Source: Pseudarcicella hirudinis
Lineage (GTDB): Bacteria; Bacteroidota; Bacteroidia; Cytophagales; Spirosomataceae
Direction: 5' to 3'
Assembly (NCBI RefSeq): GCF_900115665.1
Contig: NZ_FOXH01000005.1
Span: forward strand, 124,001 to 188,000
DNA length: 64,000 nt
Made by a program: the position numbers and the translations under genes. Within the stretch, counting starts at the first letter, position 1. Each line of letters begins with the position of its first letter. This document shows positions 36,950 to 45,082 of this stretch, piece by piece. The notes below the pieces were generated by a model. The model was not told where the DNA came from, did not search any database, and saw nothing but the letters and a program-made list of their open reading frames with translations.

Positions 36950-37348
36950 ATGCACAAATTATACGAATCAATATTAGGACGTTCAGCCGACTTTAGAGTC
37001 AAGTATCAGTTTTATAGTGAAGATCAAGGAGGCAGAAAAATCTTACCTAATCAAGGTACTCGATTTAATTTTTGGTATGAAAATCACAATCATACAATGA
37101 AAGGAATTTTTATGATCTGGCCAGAATTTGAAAATGAGGAAGGCGAGATCATTTTGGATTCACATGTACTCGTTTCAGCTTCAGGAACGGCAAAAATGTG
37201 GATTATCAATAGTGAATTGATACCATATCACGCAGATAAAATCAAAATCGGAACAAAAGGATATTTTTATGAAGGTAAAAGAATTGCAGAATGCGAAGTC
37301 ATTGAAATAATTGGGTTAACTTCAAATCCAACAAAAACCTTATCATAA
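36950..37348 (+). CDS. Small protein resembling the EF-Tu C-terminal beta-barrel (tentative)
   Basis: A 132-residue protein without signal peptide. EDQGGRKILPNQGTRFNFWY resembles the EEGGRHTPF..YRPQFYF segment of EF-Tu domain 3, and YFYEGKRIAECEVIEI resembles its REGGRTVGAGVVTKI end. No GTPase or domain 2 is present, so this would be a free-standing barrel. Similar stand-alone EF-Tu-like domains are annotated in Bacteroidota. The function is unknown. It is a single-gene unit between repeats c and d. Confidence 0.6.
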   Translation: MHKLYESILGRSADFRVKYQFYSEDQGGRKILPNQGTRFNFWYENHNHTMKGIFMIWPEFENEEGEIILDSHVLVSASGTAKMWIINSELIPYHADKIKIGTKGYFYEGKRIAECEVIEIIGLTSNPTKTLS

Positions 37349-37362
37349 TGACAAACCTCACC

Positions 37363-37401
37363 GTGATTTGTGTCGCACAAATCACTTCATGCGTAAGCAA
37401 A
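37363..37401 (+). repeat. Palindromic intergenic repeat, copy d (best copy)
   Basis: Arms GTGATTTGTG (37363-37372) and CACAAATCAC (37376-37385) are perfect reverse complements around TCG, followed by TTCATGCGTAAGCAAAA. It starts 14 bases after the upstream gene's stop codon. This copy defines the repeat: a 10-3-10 palindrome plus a conserved 16-17-base right block. Confidence 0.92.
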
Positions 37402-37437
37402 AATATATTCTATACAAGAGAATCAGACAGAATATAC

Positions 37438-37469
37438 TATCTTTGATAGTATCAAATGATAGTATCAAA
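37438..37469 (+). promoter_or_regulatory. Fic promoter with tandem operator repeats
   Basis: TATCTTTG (37438-37445) is a -7 element. It overlaps two back-to-back copies of TGATAGTATCAAA (37444-37456 and 37457-37469). The first is part of a perfect TTTGATA-G-TATCAAA palindrome. The repeats cover the expected transcription start and end one base before the chosen start codon, ideal for repression, perhaps autoregulation. Confidence 0.65.
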
Positions 37470-37470
37470 G

Positions 37471-38430
37471 ATGAAGCCTCCTTACGAAATAACAACAGAA
37501 ATAATAAAACAAATTATTTCGATTTCTGAGAAAATCGGAGAAATAAATGCAAAATACCTCAACAGGCAATCTCCTCAGTTAAGGAAACAGAATAAGGTAA
37601 AAACCATTCATTCCTCTTTGCAGATTGAGGGTAACACGCTGACGGAGCAGCAAATCACAGCTATTATAGAAAATAAAAGAGTACTTGGACCGGCTAAGGA
37701 TATTCTTGAAGTAAAAAATGCACTTGATGTATATGACAAGTTATCTACTTTTGATCCACTAAAAGAAAAGCATTTTCTTTCTGCTCACAAAATTCTGATG
37801 AAAGACCTGATACCAAATGCAGGAAATTATAGAAATAAAAGTGTTGGCATTGTTAAGGGTTCTAAAGTTGAACATATTGCTCCACCCTTTGAAAATGTAC
37901 CTTTTCTTATGAAAGATCTTTTTGATTATCTGAAAAAAGATCAGGATGTTGCGCTCATAAAAAGTTGTGTCTTTCACTATGAAATGGAATTTATTCATCC
38001 GTTCATGGATGGGAACGGGAGAATGGGTAGATTATGGCAAACTGTGATACTGATGAAGAAATATCCGGTGTTTGAGTTTTTACCATTTGAAACATTAATT
38101 AGTCAAAATCAGGAGGAATATTATAAAGCCCTGGCAGCAAGTGATAATCAGGGAAAATCCACTATTTTTATCGAATACATGTTAAATATAATCAACCAGT
38201 CTCTGGCTACCTTGCTTGACTGTAAAAACCAGTACCTGAAAGATACAGACCGCTTAGCATATTTCATAAGCAATGGGAAAACGGTGTTCACGAGGAAAGA
38301 TTATATGACGCTTTTCAAGGATATTTCATCTGCTACTGCCAGCAGAGACCTTAGAAAAGGAATAGAATCGGGGCTTCTGGCCAAAAGCGGCGATAAAATA
38401 TTAACTATTTATAAAGTGTTGGAAAAATAA
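37471..38430 (+). CDS. Fic family protein (AMPylase type)
   Basis: A 319-residue Fic protein. The catalytic motif HPFMDGNGRMGR is intact at residues 176-187. The self-inhibitory motif [S/T]xxxE[G/N] is present in SSLQIEGN (Ser49, Glu53), placing it in the class with an N-terminal inhibitory helix. An N-terminal Fic-associated region (residues 1-100) and a C-terminal winged-helix-like end (FTRKDYMTLFKDISSATASRDLRKGIESGLL) complete it. It would transfer AMP to a target protein. I prefer the ATG at 37471, because an ATG at 37456 lies inside the operator repeats and homologues begin with MKPPYEIT. The winged helix may bind its own operator. Confidence 0.93.
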   Translation: MKPPYEITTEIIKQIISISEKIGEINAKYLNRQSPQLRKQNKVKTIHSSLQIEGNTLTEQQITAIIENKRVLGPAKDILEVKNALDVYDKLSTFDPLKEKHFLSAHKILMKDLIPNAGNYRNKSVGIVKGSKVEHIAPPFENVPFLMKDLFDYLKKDQDVALIKSCVFHYEMEFIHPFMDGNGRMGRLWQTVILMKKYPVFEFLPFETLISQNQEEYYKALAASDNQGKSTIFIEYMLNIINQSLATLLDCKNQYLKDTDRLAYFISNGKTVFTRKDYMTLFKDISSATASRDLRKGIESGLLAKSGDKILTIYKVLEK

Positions 38431-38437
38431 TCCCCTC

Positions 38438-38477
38438 GCGATTGGTGTCGCACAAACCATTTCATGCGTAAGTAACC
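38438..38477 (+). repeat. Palindromic intergenic repeat, copy e
   Basis: GCGATTGGTG-TCG-CACAAACCAT followed by TTCATGCGTAAGTAACC. The arms are imperfect, but the TCG centre, CACAAA and the right block agree with copy d. It starts 7 bases after the Fic stop codon. Confidence 0.85.
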
Positions 38478-38538
38478 TTCCATTACTTTAAAAGTATAAA
38501 ACACAAAGAAAAATCTATCATTTTAACATAAATCAGGT

Positions 38539-39189
38539 ATGAAAGTAATTATCACAGGGGCAACAGGCATGGTTGGAGAAGGTGTTTTATTGGAATGTCT
38601 GGAAAACCATGCAGTACAAAAGGTGCTGATGGTAAATCGCAGACCCTCCCCTATCAAGCATACTAAACTGGAAGAACTGACCGTCCCTGATTTCATGAAT
38701 CCGAATGGATATGATGATACTCTGAAGGGTTATGATACATGCTTTTACTGCGCCGGAATCAGTTCTGTCGGTATGAACGAGGAGAAATATACGCATATCA
38801 CTTACGATACTACCATGAGTTTTGCCAGTAAACTGGTAAATCTCAACCCCGAAATGATTTTTAATTTTGTTTCAGGAGGACATACCGATAGTTCTGAAAA
38901 AGGGAAAATTATGTGGGCACGGGTAAAGGGTAAAACCGAAAACGCCCTGATGAAATTACCTTTTAAAGGGGTTTATAATTTCCGCCCGGGATTTATGAAA
39001 CCATTTAAAGAGCAGAAAAACGTAAAAAGCATTTTTAAAGTACTGGTTCTCTTGTACCCGGTCTTACTTCCGAAAAGATCACTGACTATGAAACAGGTTG
39101 GACAGGCTATGATAAATGCAGTATTAAAAGGTTACCCCAAACAGATTCTGGAAATACAGGATATTAAAGCATTGGCAGAAATGAATTAA
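38539..39189 (+). CDS. NAD(P)-binding epimerase-like protein (atypical SDR)
   Basis: A 216-residue Rossmann-fold protein. The glycine-rich TGATGMVGEG is at residues 6-15. FNFVSGGHTDSS and MWARVKGKTENALMKLPF replace the classical YxxxK with a K in a related position, as in atypical SDRs of the HTATIP2/oxidoreductase-like type. It ends with the helix MKQVGQAMINAVLKGYPKQIL. Substrate unknown. It follows repeat copy e; after it only a degenerate half repeat is seen. Confidence 0.88.
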   Translation: MKVIITGATGMVGEGVLLECLENHAVQKVLMVNRRPSPIKHTKLEELTVPDFMNPNGYDDTLKGYDTCFYCAGISSVGMNEEKYTHITYDTTMSFASKLVNLNPEMIFNFVSGGHTDSSEKGKIMWARVKGKTENALMKLPFKGVYNFRPGFMKPFKEQKNVKSIFKVLVLLYPVLLPKRSLTMKQVGQAMINAVLKGYPKQILEIQDIKALAEMN

Positions 39190-39197
39190 TGACAGTA

Positions 39198-39218
39198 AAA
39201 ATCACTTCCTGCTATGTA
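39198..39218 (+). repeat. Degenerate half copy of the intergenic repeat
   Basis: AAATCACTTCCTGCTATGTAA resembles the right part of copy d (AAATCACTTCATGCGTAAGC). ATCACTTCCTGCTA is identical to 36353-36366. The left arm is missing. It lies between the epimerase-like and DinB genes, where a further array repeat would be expected. Confidence 0.5.
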
Positions 39219-39302
39219 ATTGAGGAAATCTTACATGAACGATTTGAGAAAGATTTTACTTAATACTGATATTGTTAAAACTCTGACAAAAACATTTCAG
39301 CC

Positions 39303-39818
39303 ATGCTAATCAAAGATTTTAATAATACTATAGACCTCTGGATAAAAGCACTGGATCAGTACGATTTCAGGCAATTATGTACCAAACCTTCTGCCGATGG
39401 CTGGTCGCTCGGACAAGTTTATATACATCTTATAGACGATACAAATTATTACATAGAACAGGTTAAACTTTGTATTGCGACCAATGAACATTCTCTTGAA
39501 GAAGCCTCGCCGACAGCAAAGGTAATGTTTCTCAACAATGATTTTCCCGATATGGCAATTGAAGGAGCTCCTTCTAATTCCACAATGCCCCAACCCGAGA
39601 GCAAAGCACAGTTAATTACTCACCTGACAGACATAAAGAATGAAATCAATCTTCTGCTGGAGCTACTTGAAAAAAGTCCGGCAAAAGGCAAAACTAAACA
39701 TCCGGGACTTCATTATTTTAATGCCCCCGAATGGCTCCAATTTGCGGAAATGCACTTTCGTCACCATTTAAGACAAAAGAAAAGAATAGACCACTTTTTA
39801 GAACAATTGTCTGTTTAA
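39303..39818 (+). CDS. DinB family protein
   Basis: A 171-residue DinB-like four-helix bundle. The three metal-ligand histidines of the family are present as YIHLIDD near residue 41, and MHFRHHLRQKKRI near the end. WSLGQVYIHLIDDTNYYIEQ is typical. Members include thiol-dependent transferases and many of unknown role. It is the last gene of the array region, after the degenerate half repeat. Confidence 0.88.
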   Translation: MLIKDFNNTIDLWIKALDQYDFRQLCTKPSADGWSLGQVYIHLIDDTNYYIEQVKLCIATNEHSLEEASPTAKVMFLNNDFPDMAIEGAPSNSTMPQPESKAQLITHLTDIKNEINLLLELLEKSPAKGKTKHPGLHYFNAPEWLQFAEMHFRHHLRQKKRIDHFLEQLSV

Positions 39819-40287
39819 ATCTTTCCCGCATCTCTCCTCCTACTATCAGTATCCCCGGATAGCTTTCCTTAAAAGAGCTATTCTAGCTTCATTACCATTC
39901 ACTTCTTCGCTGAAAAAAGCAAATTAAAAGAAGCATTTATATCACTATTCAAATATTTATTTTGCCTTTTTATACAAATTAGGGCGATTATTTATATTTA
40001 TTCTAAATAATTATGTATCAATCATTTTGTGGTATACATTTGTATGTATTATTTAAAATAAGTCTAAATAAAAATAATAAATACCCACGTTAATACAACT
40101 TGAATTTTCAGCTTTTCCGGCTAACAGTATAATAGTTCCAATCCTGAATATAAAAGATCGTTAAGATCCTGGTTTAAATTTTCTTGCCTGATTCTACTTC
40201 CTTTTACCATTGGTATGAAATCAATGGCCTGAAATGGTATTCAATTTCTAAACAAAATGTAAGATAATTCACAAACAAAACAATCGC
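39819..40287. other. Leader region of the TonB-receptor operon
   Basis: No gene is seen. The left half holds the operator pair and -7 element listed separately. If transcription starts near 40049, the untranslated leader is about 240 bases. I see no recognisable riboswitch in it; a TTTACCATTGGTATGAAA-like weak hairpin lies near 40203-40220. Confidence 0.5.
39987..40071 (+). promoter_or_regulatory. Two iron-type operators flanking a promoter
   Basis: Two copies of the TTATTTA-N9-TAAATAA inverted repeat lie at 39987-40010 and 40047-40071 (both read on the minus strand as in 27442-27466). Between them TACATTTG (40035-40042) fits the -7 consensus for the TonB-receptor operon. Binding at both sites would occlude the promoter. 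A weaker, shorter TTATTTCTAAATAA lies before the second receptor at 42746. Confidence 0.6.
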
Positions 40288-42702
40288 ATGAGATCAATTT
40301 TTACATACCTCTTAACCTTTTACAGTTTTTTTGCTTTTGCTCAGAACGCCAGCATCAAAGGCAAAGTGAGCACTTTAGACGGCAAGCCTGCCGAATTTGT
40401 TAATGTACAGCTAAATGGTACAAACAAGGGAACTATTACCAACGAAAATGGGGAATATAAAATAGATCGGGTTAAAGCCGGCATTTTTGTGCTGAAAGTG
40501 AACCTGATCGGGCTTGAAACAAAAGAGCAGCAAATAGAGATAAAAACCGGACAAAATCTGGTGATCAACTTTACATTAGCAGAAAATGCTAATCAGCTAC
40601 AGGAGGTAGTTGTGCTTTCCGGTAAGTCTGTGCACAAAGAATCTGAATATGTTTCTAAAATGCCATTAAAGAACCTTGAGAATCCACAGGTTTACAATGT
40701 AGTTTCATCAGATTTACTGAAAGAGCAGGCTATTACCAATTATGAAGATGCCTTAAAAAATGTACCCGGTATCCAAAAATTATGGGAATCTACAGGACGT
40801 GGTGGCGACGGAGGTTCTTATTATTCCCTGAGAGGATTTGAAGCACAGGCAAATATGGTAAATGGTTTGCCAGGTTTAACCAACGGAAGTCTGGATCCCG
40901 CCAACATTGAACGGGTTGAAGTTATCAAGGGGCCTTCCGGAACATTATTTGGCAGCAGCCTGGTTTGCTATGGTGGTTTTATCAATACTGTTACTAAAAA
41001 ACCTTATGCAACTTTTGGCGGGGAAATCGGCTATATAGCCGGTAGTTTCGGACTTAACCGTGTAACTGCTGACGTTAATACACCGCTAACAAAAACCGCT
41101 GAAGTGGCATTGAGAGTAAATACTTCTTACCAGACTGAAAATAGTTTTCAGGACGCCGGCTTCCGGAATTCATTCTTTTTTGCTCCTACACTTTCCTACA
41201 AGGTTAACGAAAAATTATCATTTCTGATTAATACAGAATTTATGCAGGAAGAGAAGACCACTCCCCCCATGCTGTTTTTAGGAAGAAATACGCCTTTACA
41301 ATTCGCTGACTTACAAGCACTAAACTATAACACGAGGCTTTCTTTTTACAGTAATGACCTCTCTATGAAAAATCCCCGATACAATTTACAGGGGCAAATG
41401 ACCTATAAAATTTCGGATAAATGGACCTCTCAAACGGTTTTATCAAGAGGAATGACAAGATCTGACGGTTATTACAATTACATCTACGATAATGAAAATG
41501 GTCATGGAGATTTTAGCCTTTGGATTACCAAGTCTCAATCGCAAACAATAACATCTGATTTCCAGCAAAATTTTATCGGGGATTTTACGATTGCCGGGAT
41601 GCGTAACCGTATGGTCATTGGTGTCGATTATTTCGAAAGAAAGGTAATTTACGGAGGTTCTGGTTATGGCTGGCTTTATAATCTTACTCCACAGGGTAAA
41701 ATCAATTATGTAAACCCGGCAACAGGTGATACGCTCGCTCCCCGTTACTTAACACAGGTTTCTGTAGATAATGTATTGGCAACATCGGGGACAACAAACT
41801 ACAATCCTCAGGATGCCACTTATAGCGCCTATGTTTCAGATGTGGTGAATATTACACCCAAATTACTTGCTATGGGAAGTTTGAGGTTAGACTATTTCGA
41901 TACTCAAGGCGATATAAATACCAATGATGATAACTATACCCAAACAGCATTGTCGCCAAAATTTGGCTTGTTGTACCAGCTGATTCCTGACAAAGTAACA
42001 TTTTTCACAAACTATATGAATGGATTCAGAAATCTTGGTCCGGTGCGTGTGTCTGATCCTGACGGGAGTAATCCAAAAGTAAAAGCTTTCAAACCTGAGC
42101 ATGCCAATCAGCTTGAATTTGGGGTAAAAACCAATCTTTTCTCGGATAGATTAAATGCTACCATCAGTTATTATGACATAGAGGTTGGCAATCTGGTAAC
42201 GGCCGACCCTTCCAATTTTTATAACAGCTTACAAGGAGGAGAAGCGCAAAGCAAAGGCTTTGAAATAGATTTAAATGTAAATCCACTAAGGGGCCTGAAC
42301 GTCATTGCCGGATATAGCTACAACGACAGCAAGATTATTAAAGGAGATGAAGCCAATGTCTGGTTGGAAACAGGAAAAAGACCTATCTGGGCAGGTGCTA
42401 AAAACTTAGTCAATTTTTGGACAACGTATAAGTTCAACGGTAATATTCTGAATGGTTTTGGTTTGGGCCTTGGAGGTAACTATGCCAGTCCGGTAGCGAC
42501 ACTGGATAGTAAGGTAACCGGAACATTCCTGCTACCGGGTTATACAGTTATTAATACTTCTGTTTTTTACAACACCAGCCAATTCCGGGTTGCATTAAAT
42601 ATAAACAATATTACCGACAAGGCATATTTCAATGGAGGATGGTCAACATTGAATCCCCAAAAGCCCAGAAATTACGCCTTAAGTTTCGCCTATAAATTCT
42701 GA
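40288..42702 (+). CDS. TonB-dependent (siderophore-type) outer membrane receptor
   Basis: An 804-residue receptor. A signal peptide ends at FAFAQ (residue 19). A carboxypeptidase-regulatory-like domain covers residues 20-107, then the plug (ENPQVYNVVSSDLLKEQAI, ERVEVIKGPSGTLFGSSL) and a 22-strand barrel ending in YKF with a terminal aromatic. The plug resembles FhuA/ferrichrome-type siderophore receptors. It is the first gene of an operon with a paralogous receptor and a PepSY protein. The ligand is probably an iron chelate; no direct evidence. Confidence 0.93.
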   Translation: MRSIFTYLLTFYSFFAFAQNASIKGKVSTLDGKPAEFVNVQLNGTNKGTITNENGEYKIDRVKAGIFVLKVNLIGLETKEQQIEIKTGQNLVINFTLAENANQLQEVVVLSGKSVHKESEYVSKMPLKNLENPQVYNVVSSDLLKEQAITNYEDALKNVPGIQKLWESTGRGGDGGSYYSLRGFEAQANMVNGLPGLTNGSLDPANIERVEVIKGPSGTLFGSSLVCYGGFINTVTKKPYATFGGEIGYIAGSFGLNRVTADVNTPLTKTAEVALRVNTSYQTENSFQDAGFRNSFFFAPTLSYKVNEKLSFLINTEFMQEEKTTPPMLFLGRNTPLQFADLQALNYNTRLSFYSNDLSMKNPRYNLQGQMTYKISDKWTSQTVLSRGMTRSDGYYNYIYDNENGHGDFSLWITKSQSQTITSDFQQNFIGDFTIAGMRNRMVIGVDYFERKVIYGGSGYGWLYNLTPQGKINYVNPATGDTLAPRYLTQVSVDNVLATSGTTNYNPQDATYSAYVSDVVNITPKLLAMGSLRLDYFDTQGDINTNDDNYTQTALSPKFGLLYQLIPDKVTFFTNYMNGFRNLGPVRVSDPDGSNPKVKAFKPEHANQLEFGVKTNLFSDRLNATISYYDIEVGNLVTADPSNFYNSLQGGEAQSKGFEIDLNVNPLRGLNVIAGYSYNDSKIIKGDEANVWLETGKRPIWAGAKNLVNFWTTYKFNGNILNGFGLGLGGNYASPVATLDSKVTGTFLLPGYTVINTSVFYNTSQFRVALNINNITDKAYFNGGWSTLNPQKPRNYALSFAYKF

Positions 42703-42768
42703 TTAAAGCATAAAAGTAAATACTAACTCATAAACTTTCAAATAGTTATTTCTAAATAAAATAAGCCG

Positions 42769-45078
42769 ATGAAATCATTTTTTACCATAGCTTTTCTGCT
42801 TTGCAGTATAATCTGTTTTGCTCAAAATGCCACAATCAAGGGCAAAATCAGTACTTCTGACGGCAAGCCTGCCGAATTTGTCAATGTGCAATTGAATGGT
42901 ACCCACAAAGGGACAAGCACCAATGAGGCCGGAGAATATCGGATAGAACGAATCAAATCCGGTGTTTTTACGATCAAGGTAAGTCTCCTCGGACTTGAAA
43001 CCAAAGAACAGCAGATTGAAGTAAAGGCAGGTCAGACCCTTATCGTTGACTTTACTCTGGCAGAAAATGCCAATCAGTTGCAGGAAGTAGTTGTTATGTC
43101 AAATACCAACAAATTTTCACAAAAAGAAACTGATTATGTAGCTCGTCTGCCTTTGAAAAACCTTGAAAACCCTCAGGTTTACACGGTAATTCCCAAAGAG
43201 TTATTGGAAGAGCAGGTTGTCACAAGTATCAATAATGCTTTGACAAACGCCGTTGGCGCAGCACCGATCAATTATCCTGCAGGTGGTTTTGCCATCACCT
43301 CCAGAGGCTTTTCTACAGGTATTAATGCCCGAAACGGCATGGAAACCACAGCTTCACGCTCATCCGTGGAAATAGGAAACGTTGAACGGATTGAAGTGAT
43401 TAAAGGACCGTCAGGAACGCTGTTTGGTTCAGCAATCTCTTCTTTTGGCGGAGTAGTAAACCTCGTCACAAAAAAGCCTTTCGAAACCTTCAGAGGAGAT
43501 ATCTCTTATACCCTGGGAAGTTATGGACTCAATCGTTTAACGGCTGACATCAATACACCGGTTAACAAAGAAAAAACGGCCCTGTTCAGAGTTAATACCG
43601 TAGTAAACAGACAATATGGTTTTTTGGATCAGGGACATAATAATACATTTTTAATTGCCCCGAGTTTTTCTTACCAGGTCAACAACCGTTTCCGTATTCT
43701 GGCAGATATTGAGTTTCTGAGCATCGATCAGACCCGCAGTATTTATACCCGTGTCAATACACCTTCAGGTTATACCAATCCGGCAGAATTCCCGATAGAC
43801 TACAAGAAAAACCTTTTTAACGATGATGTCAATGCTGAAACATTTGCTTCAAAGTACTATCTGGAAGCAAACTATAAAATTTCAAATAACTGGACTTCAT
43901 CAACTTTATTTTCTTTTGTAACAGAATCTGTAAAACACAGTTATCAGAATTACCTCACCTGGCTTTCTCCTGTTCTGGTAGCCAGAAATATCCTGGTATA
44001 TGGTCCTATTTATAACAATTACACCAATTTTCAGCAGAATTTTACAGGTAACCTCAATACTGGTTCTATTAATCACAAAATTCTGGCAGGAGTTAATTAC
44101 CGTTATTACAGCGGATCGTTTAACTATTCACTGGTAAATAATAACGGATTTATAGATACAGTAAATGTTACAAAAGCATTCAAACCCCTGACAAAAGCTC
44201 AAACAGATCAGGCTATTGCCTCAAGGGGAGGTATGGTTCCTTTTGAGATTTCAGATCAGACTACCTCAAGTGCATATGTTTCAGATGTAGTTGGCTTATC
44301 GGATAAATTGTCCGCCATGTTGAGTTTAAGAATAGATAATTTCAATTATGCCGGTATTACTTCAACGCCGCAATATAGCCAGACCGCTTTCGCGCCGAAA
44401 TTAGGTGTAGTTTATCAGGTATTGAAAGATAAGGTTTCAGTATTTGGTAATTATATGAGTGGTTTCCAGAATCAGGGGCCAATCAGCCAGCCAACCGGAG
44501 AACAATTTGTGGCAAAGCCTGTTTATGCAGTTCAGTCGGAAGGAGGTATTAAAACCGAATTGTTAGATAAAAAGCTGAATATCACATTAAGTTACTATAA
44601 AATTGCGATTGATAATGCAATCCGTCGTGATGAAAAAGGTGTTTCATTTCAGGATGCAGAACAGGTAAGTAAAGGTTGGGAACTTGAATTTGTTGCAAAT
44701 CCTTTTAAAGGTTTTAACATCTTTGCAGGTTATGCCTATAATGATAATAAAATTGTCAGGGCAACCGACAAAACAACAGAGGGTAAAAAAGCTGCCTCAG
44801 CTCCTGAAAATGTTGCCAACTTTTGGGTTAGCTACAAATTCCTTAAAAACCTGGGATTAGGTTTCGGAGGCTATTATGTCGATAAAATGTTCTTCTCTTC
44901 AGCCAACACATTCTACATTCCATCATATACGCTATTGAATGCCACTGCATTTTATGATTTACCTAAAATAAGATTCGGTTTAAAAATCAATAACCTGGCA
45001 GATCAGAAAAATTGGGACGGTTATGGATATGCTCAACCTTTGAGAAATTATGCTTTGAGTTTATCTGTTAAATTCTAA
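42769..45078 (+). CDS. TonB-dependent (siderophore-type) outer membrane receptor, paralogue
   Basis: A 769-residue receptor with the same plan as its upstream neighbour. The first ~105 residues are nearly the same (signal FAQN, then GKPAEFVNVQLNGT, ETKEQQIEVK, ENANQLQEVVV), while the barrel differs strongly, as expected for a duplicated receptor with a new ligand. The plug has ERIEVIKGPSGTLFGSAIS and the barrel ends in VKF. It is four bases from the PepSY gene. Confidence 0.93.
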   Translation: MKSFFTIAFLLCSIICFAQNATIKGKISTSDGKPAEFVNVQLNGTHKGTSTNEAGEYRIERIKSGVFTIKVSLLGLETKEQQIEVKAGQTLIVDFTLAENANQLQEVVVMSNTNKFSQKETDYVARLPLKNLENPQVYTVIPKELLEEQVVTSINNALTNAVGAAPINYPAGGFAITSRGFSTGINARNGMETTASRSSVEIGNVERIEVIKGPSGTLFGSAISSFGGVVNLVTKKPFETFRGDISYTLGSYGLNRLTADINTPVNKEKTALFRVNTVVNRQYGFLDQGHNNTFLIAPSFSYQVNNRFRILADIEFLSIDQTRSIYTRVNTPSGYTNPAEFPIDYKKNLFNDDVNAETFASKYYLEANYKISNNWTSSTLFSFVTESVKHSYQNYLTWLSPVLVARNILVYGPIYNNYTNFQQNFTGNLNTGSINHKILAGVNYRYYSGSFNYSLVNNNGFIDTVNVTKAFKPLTKAQTDQAIASRGGMVPFEISDQTTSSAYVSDVVGLSDKLSAMLSLRIDNFNYAGITSTPQYSQTAFAPKLGVVYQVLKDKVSVFGNYMSGFQNQGPISQPTGEQFVAKPVYAVQSEGGIKTELLDKKLNITLSYYKIAIDNAIRRDEKGVSFQDAEQVSKGWELEFVANPFKGFNIFAGYAYNDNKIVRATDKTTEGKKAASAPENVANFWVSYKFLKNLGLGFGGYYVDKMFFSSANTFYIPSYTLLNATAFYDLPKIRFGLKINNLADQKNWDGYGYAQPLRNYALSLSVKF

Positions 45079-45082
45079 TCGA

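Noticed and set aside
35561-38477. CRISPR array
   Set aside because: The repeats are 500-1100 bases apart with whole genes between them, are not identical, and no cas genes are present.
36292-38477. Canonical integron attC sites
   Set aside because: The RYYYAAC and GTTRRRY core boxes are not found in inverted arrangement around the palindromes, and no intI gene is in the window.
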